18,270 nt of DNA from CAZITB01 sp964542055 (GCA_964542055.1 CAZITB010000053.1:1-18270); one strand, 5' to 3'. Shown: positions 6,333 to 14,553, numbered from the stretch's first letter. Numbers and translations: made by a program. Notes: a model not told the origin generated them from the sequence alone.

Positions 6333-7460
6333 GTGACAGGTTTATTTGCAAAACCAGACCTGGAGCAAAAATTAGATATCCTCAGCACAGACGGTCAGTA
6401 CGATCTGGCGTGTGCGTGCGGTACCACAAAAGACGACCGCCGCCACAGAGGCCAAAATGGTAAATGGATATATCCGGTCACTTTACCAAATGGGGGCAAA
6501 AGTGTCATATTCAAATCCCTGCTAAGCAACGTCTGCAGCAACGACTGCAAATACTGTCCGCTTAGAAAATCTCGGGACCTGAAAAGGTGTTCGCTCGATG
6601 TTGATGAAATTTCCAGAGCATTTCTTGAATATTATTACAGCAGCCAGGTATTCGGGCTTTTCCTGAGTAGTGGAGTTATAGGCACACCAGATAATACAAT
6701 GGATCAGCTTTGCGGTGTGGCCCAGACCCTCAGAAAAAAATACAACTTCCGAGGTTACATACACTTAAAAATCATCCCCGGCGCAAGCGATGCAGCGGTT
6801 GAAAGGGCGGCTTGGCTGGCATCGGCTGTGTCGGTCAACATAGAAGTTCCCGGCCCAAAGAGGATGGAAATGTTATCAGCCGAAAAAAACTTTGTTAATG
6901 ATATAATCCGGCCGATGAAACTGCTCCATAAGATTGGGCTTGAACGGCAAGGGGGGCGTAAAGTAAAACAGTCAACCCAGTTTATCGTCGGAGCGGCAGG
7001 CGAAACAGATCAGGAAATCGTGAAATATACATCGGCACTGTACGATCGGCTGGACTTTAAAAGGGTATATTTCAGTGCATATCAGGATAATCTGGGCGAT
7101 AGAAATTTGAATGCACACAGTAACGATCAAAATTTCATCAGAGAACATCGGCTCTACCAGGTCGATTTCCTGATGCGAAAATACGGTTTTGGCAATGACG
7201 ATATTTTTTATGACGAAGATGGGCATTTATCGCTGGAAAAAGACCCAAAACAGGTATGGGCAACTGCTCATCCGGAATTTTTTCCTGTGAAAGTCAATAC
7301 GGCTTCCAAAAATGACCTGTTAAAGGTGCCCGGACTGGGGCCGGTTACGGTTTCAAGGATATTGACCAAGAGAAAATCAGGGAAAATTACTTGCCTTGAA
7401 GATATTGCAAAACCTGGCAAACTGTTATGCCAAGCCGATAAATACATTATTTACAACTAG
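6333..7460 (+). CDS. putative DNA modification/repair radical SAM protein
   Basis: This 375-residue protein belongs to the radical SAM group annotated as putative DNA modification/repair proteins, usually found beside a uracil-DNA-glycosylase-like partner. C68-x3-C72-x2-C75 (CSNDCKYC) binds the 4Fe-4S cluster. The N-terminal C27 and C29 (DLACACG) and the GGKSVIFKSLLSN segment are family-typical. A TIM-barrel core follows (LSSGVIGTPDNT, HLKIIPGA, NIEVPGP, QFIVGAAGETDQEI). Residues about 321-345 (VNTASKNDLLKVPGLGPVTV) form a helix-hairpin-helix DNA-binding motif. The start is GTG at 6333 with GGAG about 9 nt upstream. No glycosylase gene is adjacent: the neighbours are the zinc-ribbon gene (34 nt upstream) and rpsU. 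The biochemical reaction is not known for this family. Confidence 0.88.
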   Translation: MTGLFAKPDLEQKLDILSTDGQYDLACACGTTKDDRRHRGQNGKWIYPVTLPNGGKSVIFKSLLSNVCSNDCKYCPLRKSRDLKRCSLDVDEISRAFLEYYYSSQVFGLFLSSGVIGTPDNTMDQLCGVAQTLRKKYNFRGYIHLKIIPGASDAAVERAAWLASAVSVNIEVPGPKRMEMLSAEKNFVNDIIRPMKLLHKIGLERQGGRKVKQSTQFIVGAAGETDQEIVKYTSALYDRLDFKRVYFSAYQDNLGDRNLNAHSNDQNFIREHRLYQVDFLMRKYGFGNDDIFYDEDGHLSLEKDPKQVWATAHPEFFPVKVNTASKNDLLKVPGLGPVTVSRILTKRKSGKITCLEDIAKPGKLLCQADKYIIYN

Positions 7461-7497
7461 ATAGATCGCCGAGACCGATAAATTTTCAAAAAAACAC

Positions 7498-7525
7498 TTG
7501 AATTCCTTTACAAATTTAGTATTAT
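7498..7525 (+). promoter_or_regulatory. probable promoter of rpsU
   Basis: TTGAAT (7498-7503) and TATTAT (7520-7525) lie 16 bases apart, 68 bases before the rpsU start. The leader carries a strong ribosome site (AAGGAAGG). Both boxes are imperfect, but this is the best pair in the gap after the radical SAM gene. Confidence 0.5.
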
Positions 7526-7592
7526 TACAATTTCCAGTATAGTAAAGTAAAGTATGTATATCCATAATTCGAAAGGAAGGTAATAACGTAAT

Positions 7593-7778
7593 ATGATAAA
7601 AGTCAAATCAAGGGTAGGCGAATCGGTCCAGCAGATGGTCAAACGTTTCAAGAAAATGTGCGAAAAAGAAGGCGTGATTCGTGATATGAAAAGATTGAGC
7701 TACTACGAAAAACCAAGCGAAAAGAATAGAAGGCGCAAACGTAAAGCTCAAAGAACACCATCTTCCCGAAGCGTTTAA
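7593..7778 (+). CDS. rpsU: 30S ribosomal protein S21
   Basis: S21 is a small basic protein of the 30S subunit that acts near the 3' end of 16S rRNA during initiation. The 61-residue sequence has the family pattern: an N-terminal strand MIKVKSRVGES, an amphipathic helix VQQMVKRFKKMCEKEGVIRDMKR, then SYYEKPSEKNRRRKRKA with a strongly basic tail that ends in a Ser-rich stretch. Length is normal for S21 (55-75). A purine-rich ribosome site precedes the ATG by about 12 nt. The gene is flanked by its own promoter and terminator, so it is monocistronic here and not part of the rpsU-dnaG-rpoD arrangement known from enterobacteria. Confidence 0.95.
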   Translation: MIKVKSRVGESVQQMVKRFKKMCEKEGVIRDMKRLSYYEKPSEKNRRRKRKAQRTPSSRSV

Positions 7779-7803
7779 TTACCTTTTACATATAAAATTC
7801 CCT

Positions 7804-7836
7804 CCGAACAAGATTTTATATCTTGTTCGGTTTTTT
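7804..7836 (+). terminator. rho-independent terminator of rpsU
   Basis: CCGAACAAGA (7804-7813) pairs perfectly with TCTTGTTCGG (7821-7830) around a 7-nt loop and is followed by six T. It separates rpsU from uvrB, whose start is only 21 nt further, so the uvrB promoter must lie within or before this region or readthrough is used. Confidence 0.92.
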
Positions 7837-7856
7837 ATGCGCGGTAAGATTCAGTA

Positions 7857-9842
7857 ATGAGCGAATTCAAAATAAAATCACAATATGAGTTGGCGGGCGA
7901 TCAGCCCCAGGCAGTTGAAAAATTAACTGCTGGTATAAAAACATCCAAACAGTATCAGACACTTTTAGGGGTAACCGGAAGCGGCAAAACCTTCACCATG
8001 GCCAATGTTATCGAACGGGTGAAAAAGCCTGCGCTGATAATTTCCCACAATAAAACACTGGCCGCCCAGCTCTATGAAGAATTCAAGGAGCTGTTTCCCG
8101 ATAACGCGGTTGAATACTTTGTCAGCTATTACGATTATTATCAGCCTGAAGCATACATTCCTCAGCGGGATATTTATATCGAAAAAGATTCCTCTCGCAA
8201 CGATGATCTTGACAGGTTAAGGCTTTCTACCACGACAAGCCTGCTCAGCAGAAAAGATGTTATAGTGGTTTCAAGTGTGTCATGTATATTCGGTCTTGGT
8301 TCGCCGGAAGATTATAAGCACGCGGTAGTAGGTGTTACTGTTGGCGATTCCATAGATCGTAATGAACTGCTTGGTAAGTTTGCGGACATACAATATGAGC
8401 GAAACGATTTCGGGTTTGAAAGGGGCAAGATCAAGGTTCGCGGAGATGTTGTCGAGGTGTGGCCATCTTATGAATCTTATGCGGTAAAGTTCGAATTCTT
8501 CGGCGATGAGATAGAACGTATTTCTTATATAAATCCTACAAGCCAGGAAGAGCTCTCTGAAGATAACCAGGTCTTTATTTTTCCCGCAAAGCATTATGTC
8601 ATGCCCGAGGATAGGGTTGAAAGTGCCGTCAATTCCATTAAAGCGGAACTTGATCAGCGGCTGATGCACCTGAGGCAGGAAGGTAAACTTCTGGAAGCAC
8701 AGCGTTTGCAAGCCAGAACAATGTACGACATCGAAATGATCCAGGAAGTGGGTTTTTGCAGCGGTATCGAAAATTATTCCCGGCATTTATCAGGGTTAAA
8801 ACCGGGAGCAAAGCCTTATACGCTCATAGATTATTTTGGTGATGATTTTCTGCTGTTCATTGATGAGTCACATGTAACAATTCCTCAGATAAGAGCCATG
8901 TACGCAGGTGACAGGAGTAGAAAGCAGGTTCTTGTCGATCACGGTTTCAGGCTGCCAAGCGCTATGGATAACAGGCCGCTGAAATTTGAGGAATTTGAAA
9001 AAACCTGGAAGCAGTTAGTTTTCGTTTCTGCCACTCCTGCCGATTTCGAAATGGAAAAATGCGGCGGTGAAGTAGTCGAGCAGATCATCCGTCCGACCGG
9101 TCTTATTGATCCCGAAATTTTTGTTTATCCGGCGACAACACAAGTTCAGCATTTGCTCGAATCAATAGGAGAAAGAGTCAAAACCGGTGAGAGGGTGCTG
9201 GTTACAACCTTAACCAAAAGGCTTGCGGAAGACTTGTCTTCATACATTCAGAAAAAAGGTTTCAAGTGTAAGTATCTCCACAGCGAAATAGATACTCTTG
9301 AAAGAATTAAAATTTTACGGGATCTTCGCCTGGGCGAATTCGATGTGCTTGTCGGAATCAATCTGTTAAGAGAAGGCCTGGACCTGCCGGAAGTTTCGCT
9401 TGTCGCGATTTTAGATGCTGACAAGGAAGGATTTTTGCGAAGCCAGACGTCGCTTATCCAGACGATCGGGCGAACTGCAAGAAACGTAAACGCGACGGTT
9501 TATCTTTATGCCGATAGAATCACAAATTCGATGCGGTACGCGATTGATGAAACTGAAAGAAGACGCAAGCTTCAGATAGAATATAACCAGGAACACGGTA
9601 TCGAACCGGAGACGATCAAGAAGGAAATTCGCAGCGGAATCGAGGTTCGGCTAAAGGCACGAAAGGCTGCCCAGGAGGCGATCCAGATGTCAGAGGTAGA
9701 ATATGATGTGGCAGAGCTGGCGGGGCAGATCGAAAAGGAAATGCTCGTGGCTGCAGAGGCTTTGGATTTTGAAAAGGCGGCGAAACTTCGCGACCAGCTG
9801 AAAGAATTGAAAGAGATGCCTGACATCAAGAAAGTTGATTGA
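7857..9842 (+). CDS. uvrB: UvrABC excinuclease subunit B
   Basis: UvrB is the damage-verifying helicase-like subunit of nucleotide excision repair, loaded by UvrA and joined by UvrC. The 661-residue protein is full length. Walker A GVTGSGKT is at 38-45, after the GDQPQAV Q-motif. The beta-hairpin YYDYYQPEAYIP (91-102) inserts between the DNA strands. DESH forms the Walker B motif (near 338). Helicase motifs V-VI appear as GINLLREGLDLPEV and QTIGRTARN. A C-terminal UVR domain (about 620-655, EALDFEKAAKLRDQLKELK) contacts UvrC. No strong ribosome site precedes the ATG at 7857 (only GGTAAGA), but the N-terminus fits the family. It is a single gene; uvrA and uvrC are not adjacent. It converges with the Usp gene. 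Confidence 0.98.
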   Translation: MSEFKIKSQYELAGDQPQAVEKLTAGIKTSKQYQTLLGVTGSGKTFTMANVIERVKKPALIISHNKTLAAQLYEEFKELFPDNAVEYFVSYYDYYQPEAYIPQRDIYIEKDSSRNDDLDRLRLSTTTSLLSRKDVIVVSSVSCIFGLGSPEDYKHAVVGVTVGDSIDRNELLGKFADIQYERNDFGFERGKIKVRGDVVEVWPSYESYAVKFEFFGDEIERISYINPTSQEELSEDNQVFIFPAKHYVMPEDRVESAVNSIKAELDQRLMHLRQEGKLLEAQRLQARTMYDIEMIQEVGFCSGIENYSRHLSGLKPGAKPYTLIDYFGDDFLLFIDESHVTIPQIRAMYAGDRSRKQVLVDHGFRLPSAMDNRPLKFEEFEKTWKQLVFVSATPADFEMEKCGGEVVEQIIRPTGLIDPEIFVYPATTQVQHLLESIGERVKTGERVLVTTLTKRLAEDLSSYIQKKGFKCKYLHSEIDTLERIKILRDLRLGEFDVLVGINLLREGLDLPEVSLVAILDADKEGFLRSQTSLIQTIGRTARNVNATVYLYADRITNSMRYAIDETERRRKLQIEYNQEHGIEPETIKKEIRSGIEVRLKARKAAQEAIQMSEVEYDVAELAGQIEKEMLVAAEALDFEKAAKLRDQLKELKEMPDIKKVD

Positions 9843-9900
9843 CTTTAGCCCAATTTTGCATGATACAGGCGTTTTGCTTTTGCTTTTGGGTGGAAATTGT

Positions 9901-9922
9901 ACCAGAATCAAATCTGGTTTTT
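9901..9922 (+). terminator. putative terminator of uvrB
   Basis: ACCAGA (9901-9906) and TCTGGT (9913-9918) form a 6-bp stem with a 6-nt loop, ending in five T (9918-9922). The hairpin overlaps the last codons of the convergent Usp gene (stop at 9908-9910). The stem is short, so efficiency may be modest. Confidence 0.55.
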
Positions 9923-10396
9923 ATAGCTTAGCGGGATTATTAGTACGGGGCATTTGGCTTTTCGGGCGATTTTTTCGGTTATGTCGCCGAAGAAGGTTTT
10001 TTGCAGCAGTGAGGTGCTCGAGTGGCCGATTACTATGAGGTCGATTTGTTTTTGCTGGGTGAAATCCAGAATTTCCTGAGAATCTTTGCCAATGCGGAAT
10101 TCGGAATGGAGATTTATATTTTCAGGAAGTTTTGATGTGTAGGACTGTTGGATTTTCTGGTCGAGGTCGGAGCGGGCCTTGGAGTCAACGTCGCCCACTT
10201 CGTAGATGTAGCTTTTCCAGAATTGTGATTCTATTTCCGGTATGACGTGCAGGAGGAAGAGCTGGTTTTCGGGATTTTCGAGAGCGATTTTTATGGCGAA
10301 AAGAAAGGCGAAGTCTGCACTTTCAGAAAAGTCTGTGCAGAAAAGTATGTTTTTGAAGTTTGGCGGTAATTTCGGAGTGTTTAGATTTTGGGTCAT
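9908..10396 (-). CDS. UspA-family universal stress protein, last gene of the TRAP operon
   Basis: This 162-residue cytoplasmic protein has the universal stress protein alpha/beta fold: an initial strand ILFCTDFSE (with D22 at the usual nucleotide-contacting position), LFLLHVIPE, and a C-terminal IDLIVIGH...CPVLIIP. In ATP-binding members the loop reads G-x2-G-x9-G-S/T. Here it is G124-x2-S127-x9-G137-D138, so the second glycine and the Ser/Thr are replaced and ATP binding is doubtful. The start follows CGGAGA, 12 nt after the dctM stop codon, in the same orientation, implying cotranscription. In the Halomonas TeaABCD system a UspA-like protein (TeaD) from a TRAP operon modulates transport, so a regulatory role here is plausible but inferred. 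Confidence 0.9.
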   Translation of the reverse strand: MTQNLNTPKLPPNFKNILFCTDFSESADFAFLFAIKIALENPENQLFLLHVIPEIESQFWKSYIYEVGDVDSKARSDLDQKIQQSYTSKLPENINLHSEFRIGKDSQEILDFTQQKQIDLIVIGHSSTSLLQKTFFGDITEKIARKAKCPVLIIPLSYKNQI

Positions 10397-10408
10397 TGCA
10401 TTTCTCCG

Positions 10409-11713
10409 TTAGTTGATTAGATTTGGCAAAAATAAGCTTAGTGATGGAAAAGCCATCAGGATAATAACTGCTATGACAAGTGCGAGCAGGAACGGCAGGG
10501 CACCTTTGAAAATTTTCTGGAGGGGGACGTCTCGTTCGATGCCGCTGACGACGTAAACATTTACGCCGACCGGTGGGGAGATTACGCCCATTTGGGTAAC
10601 GACTACGATGATGACGCCGAACCATATAGGATCGTAGCCGAGGCCTTTGACGACTGGGTCGAAGATTGGAATTGTCAAAAGTATCAATGCGAGGGCGTCG
10701 ATGAAGCAGCCGGAGAACAGGTAAAAAAGTATGATAAAGCTCATTATCATCCAGCCTGGCAGGGGCAGTTGTGTAAGCCAGGAGGCAAGTTCAAAAGGAA
10801 TGCGAGTTATTGCGAGAAAGTGGCTGAAGATGACCGCTCCAGTAACAATGATCATTACCATCGCGGATGTTCGGATTGTTTCTTTGAGTGAGCGTGAGAT
10901 CATTTTTGGGGTTAGTTTTCCCCGTGCCAGTGCGATGATGAGACTGCCTGCCGAGCCGATTGCGGCGGCTTCGGTTGGTGTGAAAAAGCCCAGGAACATT
11001 CCGCCGATGACAAGGATGAAAAGCAGCAGGGTTTCGATAACGCCGAAAAGTGATCTGAAGCGGCTGGAGTAAGGGAATTTTGGTCCGGCGGGTCCGAGAT
11101 GCGGTTTACGTCTGCAGTTGATGTAGATTGTAAGGCAAAATAAAATCGTGATGAGTAGCCCGGGGATTACTCCTGCGATAAATAGTTTACCGATGGATTG
11201 TTCAGTCAGCAGGGCATAAACGATAAATACCACGCTTGGGGGGATGAGCATTCCGAGGCTTCCGCCAGCAGCGACCGCACCGCAGCCGAGTTCCATATCG
11301 TAATTGTATTTTTTCATTTCGGGCAGTGCGACTGATGCCATTGTGGCGGCAGTTGCGGGGCCGGAACCGCAGATCGCTCCAAAGGCACTGCATGCTCCGA
11401 TGGTTGACATTGCCAGTCCGCCGGGCAAGTGGCCCAGCCAGTGATAGGCGGTGTTAAACAGGCGGGAACTAATGCCGGCGTGGAAGGCGATCTGGCCCAT
11501 GAAGACAAACAGAGGGATAACTGTTAAGCTATAGGAGGAAAAGGTTTCGTAGAGGTCTATTGTTATCATGCTTGAGGCGGCAGATGGTGTAACGACGATT
11601 GCAAAGCCGACGAAACCGACTATCGCCATTGCGAACGCTACGGGCATGCTTGCGCAGAGCAGCAGCAGTAAACATACGCAGCCGATGATTCCAATTTGAA
11701 GTGGTTCGCTCAT
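10409..11713 (-). CDS. dctM: TRAP transporter large permease (DctM type)
   Basis: This is the large membrane subunit of a tripartite ATP-independent periplasmic transporter, carrying Na+-coupled solute transport with DctQ. The protein has 434 residues and about 12 hydrophobic helices. Family landmarks are the N-terminal LLLCASMPVAFAMAIVGFVG, GAICGSGPATAATMASVALPEM (the conserved GxSGSxxA-like hairpin), GSLGMLIPPSVVFIVYALLTE and VIVVVTQMGVISPPVGVNVYVV near the end. The frame stays open 77 codons further upstream, but that part lies inside dctQ and is not protein-like. The ATG at 11713 overlaps the dctQ stop by 4 bases (ATGA), indicating translational coupling, and gives the usual family length. 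It is followed after 12 nt by the Usp gene. Confidence 0.96.
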   Translation of the reverse strand: MSEPLQIGIIGCVCLLLLLCASMPVAFAMAIVGFVGFAIVVTPSAASSMITIDLYETFSSYSLTVIPLFVFMGQIAFHAGISSRLFNTAYHWLGHLPGGLAMSTIGACSAFGAICGSGPATAATMASVALPEMKKYNYDMELGCGAVAAGGSLGMLIPPSVVFIVYALLTEQSIGKLFIAGVIPGLLITILFCLTIYINCRRKPHLGPAGPKFPYSSRFRSLFGVIETLLLFILVIGGMFLGFFTPTEAAAIGSAGSLIIALARGKLTPKMISRSLKETIRTSAMVMIIVTGAVIFSHFLAITRIPFELASWLTQLPLPGWMIMSFIILFYLFSGCFIDALALILLTIPIFDPVVKGLGYDPIWFGVIIVVVTQMGVISPPVGVNVYVVSGIERDVPLQKIFKGALPFLLALVIAVIILMAFPSLSLFLPNLIN

Positions 11714-12219
11714 GGTTTTATCATTTCCCTGTTTGGCTGGATGAGGTGGTATAGGGTTACAAGTACGACCATCAGAGAGCAAAACCCGATTACGTGAAGT
11801 ACCCAGAAGACGGGCATTTGCAGGGTCTGGGTTACCTGTCCGATTCTGCGGAGCTGGCTGCCGTACATGAAGCATCTCCATGCGAGGAATGTAAATAATG
11901 CCATGCTCAGGAGTCGGCAGATAGTGTCGATAATCAGTCGCCATGTGCGGCTTAATTTATGGAAGAAGTATTCGATGGCGACGTGGCCTTTGACGGCGGT
12001 GGTGTAGGGCAGGGCCAGGGCGAGCGTTAATGCTCCGGCCACTTTGACGATATCGTAGGCGCCCACGAATGCAAAGCGGGTACTGCGGAGCAATACATCT
12101 GCGCAGGTTGCAGCGATCATGACGAAAATGCCGATACCGGCAAACGAAAGCATTGCAAATACCAGGAATTTGAGCGTCCTGGAGTAAAGCTCTAATAATT
12201 TACTGATTTTTGGCAGCAT
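11710..12219 (-). CDS. dctQ: TRAP transporter small permease (DctQ type)
   Basis: This is the four-helix small membrane subunit of the TRAP transporter, 169 residues, required for a functional DctQM complex. Hydrophobic segments lie at about 17-39, 53-73, 93-114 and 134-155. The conserved DVLLRSTRFAFVGAYDIV and LPYTTAVKGHVAIEYF stretches after the first and second helices are the DctQ hallmarks. The start codon follows the dctP stop by 2 nt and lacks a clear ribosome site, so translation probably depends on terminating ribosomes from dctP. Its stop overlaps the dctM start. The order P-Q-M is the standard TRAP order. Confidence 0.93.
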   Translation of the reverse strand: MLPKISKLLELYSRTLKFLVFAMLSFAGIGIFVMIAATCADVLLRSTRFAFVGAYDIVKVAGALTLALALPYTTAVKGHVAIEYFFHKLSRTWRLIIDTICRLLSMALFTFLAWRCFMYGSQLRRIGQVTQTLQMPVFWVLHVIGFCSLMVVLVTLYHLIQPNREMIKP

Positions 12220-12221
12220 GC

Positions 12222-13256
12222 TTATTTGTTTTTGTATTTTAGGATCATCGCCTGAGTTTCAGACAGGAATTTTTCGCCGTCAAGTCCTTTTTCTTTTGTT
12301 GTTTTTACGTATTCATCGAGAATGGGCTGGACTGCGATTTTGCATTTTGCTTTTTGTTCTTCGGTCAGGAGTATGGTTTTTTTGCCGAGTTCTTTTATGA
12401 ATGCCTTTCCTTCAGCGTCGGCTTGGTCCCATGCCTGGCCGTGTTTGTCAACCCACTGGCTGCTTACATCGGTTACGATTTTTTGAAGTTCTGGAGAGAG
12501 TGAATTCCATTTGTTTTTGTTCATTACCACAAACATAGATGTTGTGTAGCCGATCACTGATGTATCGGTAATCGCTTCGATAACTTCGCCTTGTTTCCAG
12601 CCTTTTAGAGTTTCAACAGGGCAGAGTGTTGCATCGACAACGCCTTTTTGAAGTGCTTCGTAAGTTTCTGGCTGGCTCATCGCGACAGGTGTGGCTCCAA
12701 GGTTTGTGACTATTTTTGAAGAGAGGCCGGTCGCGCGTACTTTTAGGCCTTTTAAATCATCGAGTGTTTGGACAGGTTTTTTTGATGCGAGAATGCCGGG
12801 GCCGTGGGCGTGTACGTAGAGGACTTTGACATCTTCCAGTTCTGCGGGTTGGAATTTTTGTACCATTTCGGTTGCGACGCGTGTTGCTGTCAGGCCGTCG
12901 GGGTAGCCGAGGGGCAGGTCGAGGCCTTCAAGCAGCGGGAAGCGGCCGCGTGTGTAAGCGAAACAGCTCATGCCGATATCGGAAATGCCGGTTACTACGC
13001 CTTCGTAGCATTGGGGTGCTGAGGTTAAAGTTCCGGCAGGGTAAACGGTTATTTTGAGTTTGCCGTCGCTGCGAGCGTTGATTTCGTCGGCCCAGTTTTG
13101 TGCGGTTATGCACTGGATGTGTGTGGGCGGGAAGAAAACGCTGTAAGATAGTTCGACGGTTTCGGGCTGGTCGGGGTTGTCTTTGTTGGTGCAGCCGGTA
13201 AGTGTCAGGATTAGAGAGATTGAGATCACGAGGGCAAAAAGAATGGTTCTTTTCAT
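12222..13256 (-). CDS. dctP: TRAP transporter substrate-binding lipoprotein (DctP type)
   Basis: This is the extracytoplasmic solute receptor of the TRAP transporter, 344 residues. A signal peptide ends in lipobox LTGC with Cys22, so the mature protein should be membrane-tethered rather than free. Mature-domain features of the DctP family are FPPTHIQC, GVVTGISDIGMSC, LDDLKGLKVRATG with R174 (the arginine that binds a substrate carboxylate in characterised members), GATPVAMSQPETYEALQKGVVDAT, and VVMNKNKWNSLSPELQKIV. The substrate is therefore likely an organic acid, but which one is unknown. AAAGGAG precedes the ATG. The first gene of the operon, it has a promoter overlapping the end of the bioF-like gene. 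Confidence 0.95.
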   Translation of the reverse strand: MKRTILFALVISISLILTLTGCTNKDNPDQPETVELSYSVFFPPTHIQCITAQNWADEINARSDGKLKITVYPAGTLTSAPQCYEGVVTGISDIGMSCFAYTRGRFPLLEGLDLPLGYPDGLTATRVATEMVQKFQPAELEDVKVLYVHAHGPGILASKKPVQTLDDLKGLKVRATGLSSKIVTNLGATPVAMSQPETYEALQKGVVDATLCPVETLKGWKQGEVIEAITDTSVIGYTTSMFVVMNKNKWNSLSPELQKIVTDVSSQWVDKHGQAWDQADAEGKAFIKELGKKTILLTEEQKAKCKIAVQPILDEYVKTTKEKGLDGEKFLSETQAMILKYKNK

Positions 13257-13322
13257 TTTGAACTCCTTTCAAAGTTTTAAGTTGGCCCGTGGGGCGTTTT
13301 ACGGAAATCCGCTAGAGCAAAT

Positions 13323-13351
13323 AAAATACCAGTATTATCTGGAAGATTCAA
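13323..13351 (-). promoter_or_regulatory. promoter of the dctPQM-usp operon with a dyad in the spacer
   Basis: On the minus strand TTGAAT (13351-13346) and TATTTT (13328-13323) are exactly 17 bases apart. Transcription would start near 13316, 60 bases before dctP. The -35 box overlaps the bioF stop codon (13350-13348). The spacer contains CCAG-N6-CTGG (13329-13342), a small dyad that could be an operator or a weak terminator stem. Confidence 0.6.
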
Positions 13352-14514
13352 GGTTTTTTCAGAAGGTATGTTTTAAGGGTGTTTATCAGGGAATCTATGT
13401 GGTCTTTTGTGTGGTCGGATTGGAGTGAGATTCTCAGACGGCAAGTGCCGGGGGCGACAGTTGGAGGGCGGATAGCGGGGATATAAAAGCCGTTTTCGAA
13501 GAGTTTTTGGGCTGTATCAAGTGTTTTTTCTTCAGAGCCGATTATAACAGGAATGATGTGAGTTGTTGAATTGCCGGTGTTAAAACCTGCATTTTTCAAA
13601 GCATGGTGGAGATAATCGGAATTTTCTTTTAACTTTTGGCGTTTGTGGGGTTGGGATTTTATAATTTCCAGAGCTTTGAGGATAACGGCGGCATTTACGG
13701 GAGACGGGGCGGTGGTGTAGATAAAAGGACGGGCCTTGTTTATGAGATAATCGATTACGGTCTGGCTTGAGGCGACTAGACCGCCGGTTGCGGCGAAAGC
13801 TTTGCTTAAAGTGGCGATGAATATGTCCACATCGGCAAGGATACCGAGTTGGGCGGCGAGGCCGGATCCGGTTGGGCCCATGCATCCGAATGAATGTGCT
13901 TCATCAACTATGACGTAAGCATTATACTTGTTTTTGAGGTACACAAGGGTTTTGAGGTCGGCTGTGTCGCCGTCCATGGAGAAGACGGATTCGGTGATTA
14001 TGAATTTGCGTTTGCAGGAAGGGTCGGCGAGAAGTTTTTCCAGGCGGGTGAGGTTGTCGCGGCGGAAGGTTCGAAATTCGGCGGGGGAATTGACAGCGGC
14101 ATCGATTATTGAGGCGTGATTTAGTTTGTCAAGTAAGAGGAGGTCACCTTTTTGTGGTATTGTTTTGATTACTGCTTCGTTGGCGGTCCAGCCGGATGGG
14201 AAAATCAGGGCGGCAGGTTTTTCAGTGAAATCGGCCAGGGCATTTTCGGCGGCAGTGTGGGGTGACATTGTTCCGCTTATCAGTCGTGAGGCAGCTGCAC
14301 CGTAGCCGTATTTGTCGATGGCTTTGTGGGCAGCTTTGATAATATCGGGGTGATTGGCCAGGCTGAGATAGTTATTGCTGGCAAAAAGATGTAAATTTTT
14401 TCCATCGATGTTGATAATTGGCCCTTGCGCAGAATCTATGTTTGTTAGTTTTCGGAGTAGATTTCCGGCTTTGAGCTTGTTCAAATGCTGTTTTAAATAG
14501 TTAAAATCTGACAT
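13348..14514 (-). CDS. bioF: 8-amino-7-oxononanoate synthase-like PLP enzyme (BioF family)
   Basis: This cytoplasmic alpha-oxoamine synthase has 388 residues, the usual length. The family joins an acyl thioester to an amino acid; BioF uses pimeloyl-ACP/CoA and L-alanine in biotin synthesis. PLP fold landmarks are ASNNYLSLANHP, YGYGAAASRLISGT, LNHAS (H133), IVDEAHSFG (D204 and H207) and Schiff-base Lys238 in TLSKAFAATGG. The 7-residue TAPSPVNAA segment is also typical. BioF is the likeliest member, but glycine C-acetyltransferase (Kbl) and other oxoamine synthases share these motifs and no other biotin gene is adjacent, so the exact acyl substrate is not proven. Only a weak GGA ribosome site precedes the ATG. 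Confidence 0.85.
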   Translation of the reverse strand: MSDFNYLKQHLNKLKAGNLLRKLTNIDSAQGPIINIDGKNLHLFASNNYLSLANHPDIIKAAHKAIDKYGYGAAASRLISGTMSPHTAAENALADFTEKPAALIFPSGWTANEAVIKTIPQKGDLLLLDKLNHASIIDAAVNSPAEFRTFRRDNLTRLEKLLADPSCKRKFIITESVFSMDGDTADLKTLVYLKNKYNAYVIVDEAHSFGCMGPTGSGLAAQLGILADVDIFIATLSKAFAATGGLVASSQTVIDYLINKARPFIYTTAPSPVNAAVILKALEIIKSQPHKRQKLKENSDYLHHALKNAGFNTGNSTTHIIPVIIGSEEKTLDTAQKLFENGFYIPAIRPPTVAPGTCRLRISLQSDHTKDHIDSLINTLKTYLLKKP

Positions 14515-14553
14515 TTTCCATTTTTAGGTTGAATAAATTTCAATTTCGGGGAT

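Noticed and set aside
8280..8786. 168-codon antisense frame inside uvrB
   Set aside because: It is complementary to conserved uvrB coding sequence and has no family resemblance; a shadow frame.
11714..11944. 77-codon upstream extension of the dctM reading frame
   Set aside because: It lies wholly inside dctQ in another frame, is not membrane-like, and the ATGA overlap at 11713 gives the standard DctM length.
13348..14514. A biotin operon
   Set aside because: No bioA, bioB, bioC or bioD lies next to the bioF-like gene; neighbours are a TRAP operon and a rhomboid gene.
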